A stretch of 64,000 nt of DNA, from NCBI GenBank assembly GCA_937951675.1, contig CALFBI010000011.1, forward strand, positions 25,515 through 89,514, written 5' to 3'. This document shows, one piece after another, positions 43,045-51,986 of the stretch. The stretch's first letter is position 1. Each line of letters starts with the position of its first letter. Under the pieces are notes generated by a model that worked only from the letters and a program-made list of their open reading frames with translations, did not search any database and was not told where the DNA came from. The translations under genes were made by a program, and so were the position numbers. The DNA comes from an uncultured Verrucomicrobiales bacterium (GTDB lineage: Bacteria > Verrucomicrobiota > Verrucomicrobiia > Verrucomicrobiales > Akkermansiaceae).

Positions 43045-44181
43045 ATGGCACGACGTTTAAGACAAGCTCCCACAATCCGGATTCTCATTCTGCTGGCGAG
43101 TATCGTCATTTTGTTAGCAGGGTTGAAGGAGGCTAGAGGTTTTTTCGTGCCTGTTCTACTCGCTAGTTTTTTGGCAACGGTTAGTTTGCCGATTACAAAT
43201 TGGCTAGATCAGCATCGGTTTCCTCGTTGGCTTGCGGTGACGCTGACTTTATTAATTAATTTTGCCTTTCTAGTGGGGGTTGTTCTGATCGGGATTTCTC
43301 TCATTAACGAATTTGTGGTGATGTGGAACCTTAAATATCGCGAGCAACTCCTCTCAAGTTGTCAGTCTGGCCTGGTTTGGCTACAACACACTCTTGAAAA
43401 TGTTGGGGTCGAAGATGCAGAAGAAAAGGTTGGAGTGTTGGGTGAAGGGTTACCTGATTTCATTGGTAATTTAGAAATTGGAGAAGTCGCCTCCGGAGCT
43501 GAATGGGTCTTTAGCCTAGGCACAAATGTGGTAGGTTCATTGGCGACCTTCTTTCTTAGCATGCTGTTGATCGTGATCATGACGGTTGTCATGTTGAGTG
43601 AATCAAAAACATATCATTCACGCCTGAAGGCCATTTTTGATGCTCGCGGACCAGATTTTGAAAAGATCACCCGCGCGACAAAAGATATTCAGAAATTCTT
43701 AGGGATTAAAACGGTAGTCAGTGTCTTAACGGGTTTAAGTGCAGGCCTTTTATGTTTTTTCGCAGGAGTAGACTTCCCTGTCCTTTGGGGGATTGTCGCA
43801 TACGCGTTTAATTATATTCCAGTGGTGGGCTCCATTATAGCAGGCGTTTTTCCGACCTTGTTGGCGTTGCTGGCAGGTTGGCCTACGGCCTTAGTGGTTG
43901 CGATTGGTTATTTCGTGATTAACACCATTTTTGGAAATGTGATTGAGCCTTATTTACTCGGGAAACGATTGGGCTTATCGACTTTAGTAGTGATTTTGGC
44001 GGTTCTCTTTTGGGGATGGCTTTGGGGCGCTTTTGGGATGCTTCTAGCCGTTCCGTTAACGATGGTCTTGAAAGTGATTCTTGATAATAGTTACGAATTT
44101 CGTTGGATTTCCGTGGCGATGAGCAAGGAAAAGCGAAGAGAAAAGTTTCAAAAAAATGAACCCGTCGAAGAAGTGTCTTAA
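43045..44181 (+). CDS. AI-2E family transporter (PerM-like permease)
   Basis: A 378-residue inner-membrane protein with about eight hydrophobic segments, paired at the N-terminus ('LILLASIVILLAGLKEARGF', 'VPVLLASFLATVSLPITNWL') and clustered at the C-terminus ('WGIVAYAFNYIPVVGSIIAG', 'NVIEPYLLGKRLGLSTLVVI'). The latter two are signatures of the family once named for autoinducer-2 export and since linked to Na+/H+ or general efflux roles. The substrate cannot be told. It is followed 66 bp later by the heme A synthase gene. Confidence 0.9.
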   Translation: MARRLRQAPTIRILILLASIVILLAGLKEARGFFVPVLLASFLATVSLPITNWLDQHRFPRWLAVTLTLLINFAFLVGVVLIGISLINEFVVMWNLKYREQLLSSCQSGLVWLQHTLENVGVEDAEEKVGVLGEGLPDFIGNLEIGEVASGAEWVFSLGTNVVGSLATFFLSMLLIVIMTVVMLSESKTYHSRLKAIFDARGPDFEKITRATKDIQKFLGIKTVVSVLTGLSAGLLCFFAGVDFPVLWGIVAYAFNYIPVVGSIIAGVFPTLLALLAGWPTALVVAIGYFVINTIFGNVIEPYLLGKRLGLSTLVVILAVLFWGWLWGAFGMLLAVPLTMVLKVILDNSYEFRWISVAMSKEKRREKFQKNEPVEEVS

Positions 44182-44247
44182 ATGAGTCCTTCACTGCCAA
44201 AAGTCAGAACCTTTAATCTCTCAAAAGAAAGACCCGTTTCGTAAGAA

Positions 44248-45249
44248 ATGAAATTAGAAACATGGATGCAGCGGTTTGCTTTTGCAGCCTTATTATCAGT
44301 GTTATTACTGGTTTTCGTTGGCGCCATTGTTCGCGTCACAGGTTCCGGGATGGGATGTCCTGATTGGCCTAAATGTTGGGGTCAGCTCGTCCCACCTTGG
44401 AAGATCGAGCAAGTTGATTTTGAAAAACTGGACCTTGAAAAATTTAGAAACAAAGCTGAACGACATGGTCGTGCTCCTGAAACAATCACGACCGATTCTC
44501 TTCGTGCTGAGTTTAATGGGAAACACACGTGGATCGAATTCATAAATCGGCTGTGCTCTCTACCGGTGGGCTTTTTTTCACTGGCCACTTTTATAGCAGC
44601 CTTTTGGCATCCACGGAAAAAAATGATTCTGCTCTCATTTCTATGTTTATTCATTGTTCTTTTGAATGCCTGGATGGGAGCTCGAATTGTTTATAGTGGG
44701 CTTAAACCGGGAACCATTACAACACACATGGCCTTAGCTTTCTTACTTTTAGGGTTACAGACGGCTCTGGTATGGAACGGGGCCAAAGAGAAAGCTTGGG
44801 GTTGGGATTTTGATTTTATAAAGGCACCTAAGCTCCTATGGATCGCCACTCTCGTAACGTTTATCAGCCTGTTAGTAGAGGGGGTCATTGGTTCACAAAT
44901 TAGAGAGCTGACAGACCTCTTACAAAAACAACATCTTGAAATTGAAAGGTCAGTTTGGCTTCCTGAATTACAACATCGTTTCATCTATTTATTTCACCGA
45001 AGTTTCTCATGGGTGATCTTATTAGGAACTATCGTGATGGCATATGGGCTTGGGAGAGGGAGGTGGCCAAGACTTTTCACCCTACATTTTTCTATTGTAG
45101 TGGTAATGATGCTTCTCGGAATGGTTCTTTCGCACTTAGGGATTTACGCCATAGTGCAAGTGATCCATGTCGGACTTGCTGCCTTAATGGTGGTGGTGAT
45201 GGTGGCGATGCTTCTTGCCCAGACCTCTAAAAAATTGCGCTTAAAATAG
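44248..45249 (+). CDS. ctaA: Heme A synthase, COX15/CtaA family
   Basis: A 333-residue, eight-span membrane enzyme that oxidises heme O to heme A for cytochrome c oxidase. Family marks are 'VGAIVRVTGSGMGCPDWPKC' near the N-terminus, 'WIEFINRLCSLPVGFF', 'GARIVYSGLKPGTITTHMAL' with a heme-ligand His, 'FIYLFHRSFSWVILL', and 'VIHVGLAALMVV' near the end. It implies an aerobic respiratory chain with an aa3-type oxidase. Heme O synthase and oxidase subunits are not in the window. Confidence 0.92.
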   Translation: MKLETWMQRFAFAALLSVLLLVFVGAIVRVTGSGMGCPDWPKCWGQLVPPWKIEQVDFEKLDLEKFRNKAERHGRAPETITTDSLRAEFNGKHTWIEFINRLCSLPVGFFSLATFIAAFWHPRKKMILLSFLCLFIVLLNAWMGARIVYSGLKPGTITTHMALAFLLLGLQTALVWNGAKEKAWGWDFDFIKAPKLLWIATLVTFISLLVEGVIGSQIRELTDLLQKQHLEIERSVWLPELQHRFIYLFHRSFSWVILLGTIVMAYGLGRGRWPRLFTLHFSIVVVMMLLGMVLSHLGIYAIVQVIHVGLAALMVVVMVAMLLAQTSKKLRLK

Positions 45250-45259
45250 AAACTAGAGC

Positions 45260-45289
45260 TTGCCAAGCTCTCAACTTCTTCCATACTGC
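45260..45289 (+). promoter_or_regulatory. Promoter-like pair before tRNA-Thr
   Basis: TTGCCA (45260-45265), 18-bp spacer, TACTGC (45284-45289), about 36 bp before the mature tRNA 5' end, a usual distance for a tRNA precursor leader. Read by eye. Confidence 0.35.
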
Positions 45290-45325
45290 GCGCCCGCAAG
45301 AAAATTTATTTTCTTCAAAATCAAA

Positions 45326-45401
<76 letters not shown>

Positions 45402-45437
45402 TTTTTTACTTTTGATAGGATTGGGAGAGGTGGCTTT

Positions 45438-45465
45438 TTTACAAATTTGTAGGCGAAGATAAGGT
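45438..45465 (+). promoter_or_regulatory. Promoter-like pair overlapping a palindrome
   Basis: TTTACA (45438-45443), 16-bp spacer, TAAGGT (45460-45465). The perfect palindrome TACAAATTTGTA (45440-45451) covers the -35 element, the position of a repressor operator. It would drive the L,D-transpeptidase gene with a leader of about 260 nt. Confidence 0.35.
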
Positions 45466-45659
45466 TAAGGTTCACGCAAAATACCTCTTTGTGTTTAAAG
45501 AATAGAAAAATCATCTTTAAGCTTCGCTCTTAAGAAAGAAAAGTTACAAGTAAGCAGAACCAAGGTTTTTCATGGTTTCCTATCACGAGGAAGCACTTTT
45601 AAGCCTTAATAACTTGATTTCAAATGAGATCAGTTCGTCTATGTGTATAAGTAAAGTGA

Positions 45660-45668
45660 CCCCCCCCC
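45660..45668 (+). repeat. C9 homopolymer upstream of the L,D-transpeptidase
   Basis: Nine consecutive C. In the downstream gene's reading frame the codons are open from the tract onward, with a TGA just before it (45657-45659). Loss of one C would join an upstream ATG frame (45572) to the transpeptidase frame. Confidence 0.8.
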
Positions 45669-45728
45669 ATCAACAAAAACAGAGCTACGGCACTGTTGGC
45701 GATCATTGATCAAAGCCTTTTATTAAAT

Positions 45729-46820
45729 ATGATTCCTAAAGATTTTTTTAAAGTGCTATGCATCACCTTTTTTGGCTGCCTGGCTCTTAGTCCAGTTCAG
45801 GCTGACCTGAAGCCTTCAAGTCGTGAGGATATTTTATTGATTCAAATTTTTCTAGATGAAGCCCATTTTGGGCCTGGTTATTTGGATGGATATGCCGGGG
45901 CATTCACCAGTAAAGCGGTTTACGCCTACAATCGGAGCCAAGGAAGAAAACCGGATGCCTGGGAGGCTTTATTAAAGGAGGCGAAAGCTTCAATAAAACA
46001 GGCTTGGACTGAAATACGAGTCGAGCAGAGCTTTTTGAATGATGTGAATGAGAAACTTCCCAGGAAATACGAAGAGCTCGCGAAAGAAAAAAGACTGTTA
46101 TACCGATCTTTAGGGGAATTAGTTTCAGAAAGATACCATACGGATCTTGATTACCTTCGTGAACTCAATGGAGCCAATAAGATCAAAACACTCAAAGTAG
46201 GAGATCAGGTGAAGGTTCCTAATGTGACGCCCTTTTTGATTGAGAAAGTCAGCGATAGAAAAAGTTACCCGAGTGATCCTGAGTTAAGTCAGCGTTATGT
46301 GATTGTGGACACCAAAGCGCGTCAGCTTTTTATCTATGCAGTTGGTCAGGGGGCAGAAGCGCCGAAAGCAAAAAACTCCGAGAAAGAGGAATTACAGTCT
46401 GACCCTGTGAAGCTTCAGATCGATCCCGAAATTGCTTCAGCCGTCATTGTGGAGGATGATGTTTTAGCAGACAAAAAACTCATCGCGTTATTCCCGATCA
46501 CGCCTGGACAAGAAAAATTCATTCACTACGGAGAATGGAAACTTAAAAATGCCTTTGAGATGCCTACTTGGAGGTATGATAAGGAATTATTAAAAAAAGG
46601 GGTGCGGAGCAAAGAAGCTCTCAATATTCCGGGTGGCCCTAATAATCCGATTGGAGTCGTTTGGATGGGCTTGAGTAAATCAGGGATTGGTATTCATGGG
46701 ACTTCGAGCCCCGAAACTATTGGGAGATCACGTTCAGCGGGCTGTATCCGGACTGCTAACTGGGATGCAATCCGCTTATCAAACTTGATCCGTCCGGGGG
46801 CGACAGTCGTTATTAGATGA
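45729..46820 (+). CDS. L,D-transpeptidase with LysM-like domain (YkuD family)
   Basis: About 363 residues from ATG 45729, which starts a signal peptide ('FFKVLCITFFGCLALSPVQA'); a TTG at 45696 would add 11 residues. The N-terminal mature part resembles a peptidoglycan-binding helix bundle. A LysM-like segment follows ('YHTDLDYLRELNGANKIKTL' then 'VGDQVKVP'). The YkuD catalytic domain ends with 'GIHGTSSPETIGRSRSAGC'; counting from 45696 the catalytic pair is His334 and Cys350. It should make 3-3 crosslinks in peptidoglycan or attach proteins to it. A second, different L,D-transpeptidase lies at 56072. The C9 tract upstream could change its N-terminus. Confidence 0.9.
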   Translation: MIPKDFFKVLCITFFGCLALSPVQADLKPSSREDILLIQIFLDEAHFGPGYLDGYAGAFTSKAVYAYNRSQGRKPDAWEALLKEAKASIKQAWTEIRVEQSFLNDVNEKLPRKYEELAKEKRLLYRSLGELVSERYHTDLDYLRELNGANKIKTLKVGDQVKVPNVTPFLIEKVSDRKSYPSDPELSQRYVIVDTKARQLFIYAVGQGAEAPKAKNSEKEELQSDPVKLQIDPEIASAVIVEDDVLADKKLIALFPITPGQEKFIHYGEWKLKNAFEMPTWRYDKELLKKGVRSKEALNIPGGPNNPIGVVWMGLSKSGIGIHGTSSPETIGRSRSAGCIRTANWDAIRLSNLIRPGATVVIR

Positions 46821-46911
46821 TTTTGGGAAGAGGTCAGGTAGCCTTTCTGTTCCCTGTGTCTTTACAAAAAGGAGCTGGTTCTCGAAAAGAGAGCGCGATA
46901 ACTTATTTCTC

Positions 46912-47904
46912 ATGAAGAAAATGGCATTTCGCCTTGCGGTTTACTCGATCGTGTTGCTTTACCTTTTTTTGGACCTTTTTGTTTTTGAGGGGCCCTTTAA
47001 GCAAAAAATGAAACCTGACCCGGTTAAGCGGGAAATGCTCCTCAATGAAGAGCGTTCAGGAGGAGTGATTGCCCGAGTTTATTATGAACCGATTTACCGG
47101 ACTCAACTTGATCGTGCGATGCAGGAGCGCATGTGGAGGGAAGGGCGAACGATCGAAGCTCTTTCTTCTACCGAGAGGGAGCTTTTAGAAAAGGCGACTT
47201 TGAATGAGCTCATAACAGATCATCTTTTTCGAAAGAAAGTTCATTTCAATAATGAGAAAGTCCCTGTTACGGAGGAAGAAATTGACAAAGAAGTGGCCCG
47301 TTTTGCGAGTCAGTTTTTAGGGAAAGAACAGCTGCTAGAGACGGTTCGAGCACAAGGGTGGGACGAGAATGAACTTCGAATGAGAATGAAGGCAGGGCTT
47401 CAACGTGAAGCTTACTTAAATCAAAGAATCACGATTGAGCCCCATTCACCTTTACCAGAACTACCCGAATCCCTTTTAAATGAACATAGTAGAGAATATT
47501 TGGTAGAGGCTCACCTCTTTCCAAGAAGTGAGTATACCAAAGAGGTCGCAGAACCAGAATTAAAACAATGGCAGGCTTCGTTATCACAAGGAGTGAAAGA
47601 AGTGACAGAGCTTATTGAAGCTCATCCTAAAGTTGAAAAAGTTAAAAAATGGATTTTTGAAAGCGATTTACCAGTAGGTTGGAATCATACGAACCTTCAA
47701 AAGAATCATTGGCACCAGGCTGAAACGAAACATGGGTATTGGTTACTTCGGTTGATTGACCAACGAAGTCAGTCTCCTGAGGAGCGCTCTTTAGCGTTTA
47801 AGGAAGAATGGAAACAAGCTCACGAAAATCAAAATCGCCTCCAGGGAATCTCTGCTTATTTACAGGTGCTTCGCCGTATCGACAAAGAGAGAGTAGCGAG
47901 ATGA
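46912..47904 (+). CDS. SurA N-terminal-like membrane-anchored chaperone/foldase protein
   Basis: A 330-residue protein with an N-terminal membrane anchor (about 5-25, 'LAVYSIVLLYLFLDLFVF'). Residues ~60-190 resemble the SurA/PrsA N-terminal chaperone domain: 'LEKATLNELITDHLFRKKV', 'VTEEEIDKEVARFASQFLG' and 'GWDENELRMRMKAGLQREAY'. The C-terminal part keeps the spacing of a parvulin-like domain ('HGYWLLRLIDQRS') but lacks a clear parvulin active site, so it may be a chaperone without isomerase activity. It follows the L,D-transpeptidase by 91 bp and may be involved in folding of exported proteins. Confidence 0.7.
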   Translation: MKKMAFRLAVYSIVLLYLFLDLFVFEGPFKQKMKPDPVKREMLLNEERSGGVIARVYYEPIYRTQLDRAMQERMWREGRTIEALSSTERELLEKATLNELITDHLFRKKVHFNNEKVPVTEEEIDKEVARFASQFLGKEQLLETVRAQGWDENELRMRMKAGLQREAYLNQRITIEPHSPLPELPESLLNEHSREYLVEAHLFPRSEYTKEVAEPELKQWQASLSQGVKEVTELIEAHPKVEKVKKWIFESDLPVGWNHTNLQKNHWHQAETKHGYWLLRLIDQRSQSPEERSLAFKEEWKQAHENQNRLQGISAYLQVLRRIDKERVAR

Positions 47905-47999
47905 TTTGGGAATAAACGACTCGATTAGAGAAACCCAATGAGTGAAAAATCCCATCCTCAGCAATCAGGTTTGGTCTCTTTATTCAGACAGGTGTCTCT

Positions 48000-49949
48000 C
48001 TAGCTTGAGATTTCAGAGAGCTCCCTAAGTTCTTCTTGAAAGCCCCCACTAAGAATAGGGAAGCGGCACCAGGTCTTAGGATCTAAGTTCTCATCATCAA
48101 GATGGAAGCTCGGAGCATAGCGTTCTCGTTTCCACTGATTTCGACTCCAGAGTTGAAAGAAGCGTTTCACCCAAGTTTTCAAGGTTTCAGAGTCCGTTTC
48201 TGGATACTCGAGAGAAAGGAGGCGGTAGACCGTGAGAGGACCCCGTTTATCTCGGATAGCCCATTTTTCGATCTGATTCAAAATAGGATAAGGCATGAGA
48301 TCACCTTCATCGGTTTGAGCTTGTTCAGCCGGTCGCAGTTCAGCGGTAGGCTGCTGCTCATTGATATATTTGAGAGCTGGAATGGTGGGGACGCGAGCAC
48401 TTCCTTCTTTCTCAAGCCAACGAAGCCATGTTCGTAAGTAGGCTTTATCAATACCTGCAATCGGAGCAAGTCCACCACAAGTATCCCCATCCATCGTGGC
48501 GTAGCCGACTGCTGCTTCAGAACGGTTACTGGTGGTAAGAAGAAGGGCGTTACGAAGATTTGCTAACATCCAGATGCCAGGAGCGCGGACACGGGCTTGA
48601 ATGTTTTGACGCGCAATATCATCTTGCTCCCAAGTCAATTCTCTCCCGAGGTGCTTACTAAGAAGAGACTCGTAACCTTCAACGAGGGATTGGATTTCCC
48701 ATTCGTCATACTGAGCACCAAGTTCTTTGGCGAGAGCGGAAGCCGCTTCTCGAGTCGTCGGGCCACTATTTTCAGTCGCTTGGTAAACACAGGAAAGGAG
48801 TTGTTCAGCAGTAAAGTTTTCTAAGCCTAAGTAAGAGGTTTTCTTCTTAAGCTCCGTAGCACTAAGCTCTTTTTTAGCGAGTGTGACCATGAGGTAAACA
48901 AAGGATGCTACGGCGGCTGAGTCAGCTCCTCCACTCAGGCTAACAACGAAACCTTTCGTGTATGATTTTCTCATGTAGTCGAAAAGCCCAAGGCTAACAG
49001 CCTTTGTGAACTCCTCTTCTTTTGACCAAGACTCAAGAGTGATCGAAGCGGATAAGGGGGCGGTGTTTTTAGCCCATGAGTGATCAAAGAGAACTTCTGC
49101 TTCTGGAAGGATGTCGATTTTACGACTTGCGGTTCTAGCTTGTGCGAGGCGGTTGAGCTCAAGATCAACCGTCGCAGTGGTGATCTCCAGATCTTTGAAG
49201 CTTAGTTTGGCGCCGTGAGCTACTAAGTTTCCTTGGTTAGCGATCATTGAACCACCCCCGAAAATCATTCGCCCTGACTCGTTCCCGACGAGATTCGCGT
49301 AGAGATAGGCGCAGCCATAAGCTCGGGAGCCTTCGCGGACGAATTGCTCTCTAATAGATTGTTTAGCAAAGGCAAAATGACTGGCGCTAGGATTCAGGAT
49401 AAGATCGACGCCAAGGTTACAGTAACGAGAGCCGGGGCGATTAGCGACCCAGGCATCTTCGCAGATCTCAAAAGCAATACGAACGCCATCAAGATTCCAA
49501 ATGTAATCGCCGATAAAGTATTCGTTTCCGTTAAGGTGAATCGTATCTCGCTTTCCTTCTGGCCATGGGTAAAACCAACGGGGCTCGTAGTGGACTCCGT
49601 CGCCAGCCAGATTCTGTTTCGCGTAGAATCCTAGAATCTCTCCATTGCTACAAAGAGCGACGGTGTTGAAAATAGCATTCTGGTGGCGAAGAGGGAGACC
49701 CACGCTAACCGTGATTCCGTCGGTATGTGGCAAGATATTATCGAGGCCTTCGAGCGCTCGCTCGAGAAGATCCGGACTTAAAAACTGATCTTCGCAACCA
49801 TAACCTGTCAGGCAAAGCTCCGGAAGGCAGAGGACATCTGTGCCAGTTTCTTTGGCGGTTGTAATCGCGTCGATAATGCGTTGTGTATTTCCATCCCAAT
49901 CAAAGGGAGTTTGATTAAGAGTGGCACAAGAAAGAGTAAGAGCTCGCAT
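48000..49949 (-). CDS. nadE: Glutamine-dependent NAD+ synthase
   Basis: A 649-residue two-domain enzyme. The N-terminal nitrilase-type glutaminase has its triad Glu44 ('LPELCLTGYG'), Lys111 ('FYAKQNLAGDG') and Cys163 ('AFEICEDAWV'). The C-terminal synthetase has the PP-loop 'SLSGGADSAAVASFVYL' and 'LLTTSNRSEAAVGYATMDGD'. Ammonia from glutamine is channelled to convert nicotinate adenine dinucleotide to NAD+. It lies 15 bp after kamA on the same strand, so they are probably cotranscribed. Confidence 0.96.
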   Translation of the reverse strand: MRALTLSCATLNQTPFDWDGNTQRIIDAITTAKETGTDVLCLPELCLTGYGCEDQFLSPDLLERALEGLDNILPHTDGITVSVGLPLRHQNAIFNTVALCSNGEILGFYAKQNLAGDGVHYEPRWFYPWPEGKRDTIHLNGNEYFIGDYIWNLDGVRIAFEICEDAWVANRPGSRYCNLGVDLILNPSASHFAFAKQSIREQFVREGSRAYGCAYLYANLVGNESGRMIFGGGSMIANQGNLVAHGAKLSFKDLEITTATVDLELNRLAQARTASRKIDILPEAEVLFDHSWAKNTAPLSASITLESWSKEEEFTKAVSLGLFDYMRKSYTKGFVVSLSGGADSAAVASFVYLMVTLAKKELSATELKKKTSYLGLENFTAEQLLSCVYQATENSGPTTREAASALAKELGAQYDEWEIQSLVEGYESLLSKHLGRELTWEQDDIARQNIQARVRAPGIWMLANLRNALLLTTSNRSEAAVGYATMDGDTCGGLAPIAGIDKAYLRTWLRWLEKEGSARVPTIPALKYINEQQPTAELRPAEQAQTDEGDLMPYPILNQIEKWAIRDKRGPLTVYRLLSLEYPETDSETLKTWVKRFFQLWSRNQWKRERYAPSFHLDDENLDPKTWCRFPILSGGFQEELRELSEISS

Positions 49950-49964
49950 AACAAGATGAAGGAA

Positions 49965-51137
49965 TTAAAGGCTAATGGAAGAAGCCTTAGTAGGTTGAGG
50001 TTCAGGGTAAGTGAATATTTTCCCCTCGTAGTTACGAATCGTGACTTTTTCAGAAGTGCGTTCGACAATGTAATCAGGGTTAATAGGAACCTTACCACCT
50101 CCTCCAGGGGCGTCGATGACGTATTGAGGGATGGCATACCCAGTGGTGTGGCCTCGGAGGCCTTCCATTATTTCAAGTCCTTCTGCGATACTGGTGCGAA
50201 GGTGTGACGACCCTTGGATGAGGTCACATTGATAAAGGTAATAAGGGCGCACCCGGCACATCAAAAGTTTATGTAAGAGCGCGCGTTGAATCTCGATCGA
50301 GTCATTAACTCCTTTAAGAAGAACGGATTGATTGCCCATCGGAATACCATGGTTTGCAAGCCGCTCGAGAGCCTCTTTATTTTCAAGAGTCAGCTCGCGA
50401 GGGTGATTGAAATGAACCGAAAGATAGAGTGGGTGGAATTTACTGAGCATTTGACAAAGCTCCGGAGTAATTCTTTGCGGTAGAAAATTAGGGATCCGAG
50501 ACCCAATTCTTAAAAACTGAATATGAGGGATCGAGCTAAGCCGCGTGAGAAGTTTTTCTAAACGGGAATCAGATAGAAGAAGCGGATCTCCACCAGAGAG
50601 GAGGACATCTCGGACTTGAGGGGTGTTCTCAAGGTATTCAAATGCCTTCTCCCATTGCATTTCTAATTTTTGCTCAGAGACTCCCGAGACGACCCGAGAC
50701 CTAGTGCAGTATCGGCAATAAGAAGCACAACGATCAGTGACTAAGAAAAGAACCCGATCCGGGTATCGGTGAACAAGACCAGGCACGGGCATGTGGGAAT
50801 CTTCTCCACAAGGGTCAGCCATTTCTAAGGGGTCTTCTAAAGTCTCTTCGATTCGAGGAATGACTTGGCGCCGAAGAGGGCAACCAGGGTTATCAGCCTC
50901 AATTAAATTAAAATAATGAGGATTGATGGCCGTTGCAAGTTTGGTGCCTGTCAGCAAAATCCCGGCTCGTTCTTCATCCGCTAAAATTAAATGTTTCTCG
51001 ATTTGTTCGAGAGTTTGCACTCGATTCTTGAGTTGCCACTTGGTTTGGCTCCATTCCTCAGCAGTGGCCTCAGGAAAATATTGAGGCGTGTTGGATCGAA
51101 AGGTGATGAGGTCTTGGTATGATGATTCGGCTCCCAT
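49965..51137 (-). CDS. kamA: KamA-family radical SAM aminomutase (lysine 2,3-aminomutase)
   Basis: A 390-residue radical SAM enzyme. The cluster motif is CxxxCxxC in 'DRCASYCRYCTRSRVV' (Cys137, Cys141, Cys144). The PLP lysine is Lys349 in 'IDAPGGGGKVPINPDY', and 'YLYQCDLIQGSSHLRTSI' matches the substrate-binding region of clostridial lysine 2,3-aminomutase. Expected reaction: L-alpha-lysine to L-beta-lysine. The product may serve as an osmolyte precursor or for EF-P modification; no EpmA gene is near. The length fits KamA rather than the shorter EpmB. It is divergent from the winged-helix regulator and upstream of nadE. Confidence 0.88.
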   Translation of the reverse strand: MGAESSYQDLITFRSNTPQYFPEATAEEWSQTKWQLKNRVQTLEQIEKHLILADEERAGILLTGTKLATAINPHYFNLIEADNPGCPLRRQVIPRIEETLEDPLEMADPCGEDSHMPVPGLVHRYPDRVLFLVTDRCASYCRYCTRSRVVSGVSEQKLEMQWEKAFEYLENTPQVRDVLLSGGDPLLLSDSRLEKLLTRLSSIPHIQFLRIGSRIPNFLPQRITPELCQMLSKFHPLYLSVHFNHPRELTLENKEALERLANHGIPMGNQSVLLKGVNDSIEIQRALLHKLLMCRVRPYYLYQCDLIQGSSHLRTSIAEGLEIMEGLRGHTTGYAIPQYVIDAPGGGGKVPINPDYIVERTSEKVTIRNYEGKIFTYPEPQPTKASSISL

Positions 51138-51257
51138 TTGGTTTTCTAGATCTTAATCAAGCAATAGAACTTGTCAAAAGCTCGCTTTTTTTTCCTTGGT
51201 GCGACGCTCAGGATCGGATTTGTTTAATAAAGCCTCTTTTAATTTAACTTTGATTCG
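51138..51257. promoter_or_regulatory. Divergent promoter region kamA / regulator
   Basis: 120 bp between divergent starts. On the plus strand TTGTTT (51220-51225), 17 bp, TTTAAC (51243-51248) is a weak promoter-like pair placing the start within a few nt of the regulator ATG at 51258. No clear operator repeat is seen. Confidence 0.3.
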
Positions 51258-51914
51258 ATGTTTTCACCCATTTTTCGTGATTTAGCTAAGCCAACGCAGC
51301 TGGAAATTATCGCAGCGCTCAAGCGAAGCGAAGGTTTACCTATTACCGAACTCGCGAAAGAGCTTGAAATGAGCTACATGGGCGTCAAGCAGCACTGCTT
51401 GTCTTTAGAGCAAAAAGGTTACCTCGAATCAAAAAGGGTTCCTCGCTCCCAAGTAGGGCGCCCCGAGAAATTATATGTCTTAACAAAACGCTGTGACCCT
51501 CTTTTCCCGTCTGCCGGCGTAGGGTTGACCCTTGATGTGATGCATGCTGTGAAAGCTCTTTATGGGGAAGCCGCACCCGAAAAACTCCTCTTCCATCACT
51601 TCCAAGAGAAAAAGAAGCAATGGGGGCCCAAAGTGAGAGCGGGGAAGTCTTTAGTGGAAAAAGCGACCCGTCTGGTCGATTTGCGAAATAAAGAAGGTTG
51701 TTTTAGTCATTGCCGGTATGATTCCGAAAAGGGCTTAAGAATCGAAGAATACCATCACCCAATGCAGATGCTTTATGAACTTTATCCAAGCGCTCGACGC
51801 TTGGAGTTATTGATGATCAAAGAGCTTTTGGGAACAGAGGTTGATTTTCTTCCTGCCTCAAAAGGAGGGGAACAGGGGGTCTATTGCGCTCTTTATCGGC
51901 TTCGAAGTTTGTGA
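51258..51914 (+). CDS. Winged-helix transcriptional regulator (ArsR/SufR-like)
   Basis: A 218-residue DNA-binding protein. The N-terminal winged helix has 'KPTQLEIIAALKRSEGLPIT', the recognition region 'ELAKELEMSYMGVKQHCLSL' and the wing 'SKRVPRSQVGRPEKLYVLT', as in DeoR/SufR-type regulators. The C-terminal half keeps the SufR-like layout ('EEYHHPMQMLYELYPSARR' and 'ELLMIKELLGTEVDF') but without the Cys ligands that bind the Fe-S cluster in SufR. It therefore probably senses something else or none. Target genes cannot be named; divergent kamA-nadE and downstream greA are candidates by position. Confidence 0.75.
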   Translation: MFSPIFRDLAKPTQLEIIAALKRSEGLPITELAKELEMSYMGVKQHCLSLEQKGYLESKRVPRSQVGRPEKLYVLTKRCDPLFPSAGVGLTLDVMHAVKALYGEAAPEKLLFHHFQEKKKQWGPKVRAGKSLVEKATRLVDLRNKEGCFSHCRYDSEKGLRIEEYHHPMQMLYELYPSARRLELLMIKELLGTEVDFLPASKGGEQGVYCALYRLRSL

Positions 51915-51986
51915 GTCGGTCCTGAGATTGAAAAAAGATCATGATTATGGGTTGCATATCGAGTTTGAGCTTACCAAGCTGAACGC

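Larger units (their letters stand above)
45402..45728. other. Intergenic region between tRNA-Thr and the L,D-transpeptidase
   Basis: AT-rich, 327 bp. It holds a 12-bp perfect palindrome TACAAATTTGTA (45440-45451) overlapping a promoter-like TTTACA-16-TAAGGT (45438-45465). It also has a 45-codon ORF (45572-45709, AAGG before the ATG) and a C9 tract at 45660-45668 inside that ORF. No RNA gene or mobile sequence is recognised. Confidence 0.5.

Noticed and set aside
43025..43051. GTGCCA/TGGCAC hairpin over the AI-2E family start codon
   Set aside because: Six pairs with a 15-nt loop is within chance expectation; no extension of pairing.
45402..45728. CRISPR array or small-RNA gene in the tRNA-Thr to transpeptidase gap
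   Set aside because: No repeated units are present, and no stem-loop with a T-run that would mark an RNA gene.
47938..48003. 21-codon ORF after the SurA-like gene
   Set aside because: It has a clean ATG and stop but runs into the end of nadE on the other strand, has no recognisable content and could easily be chance.
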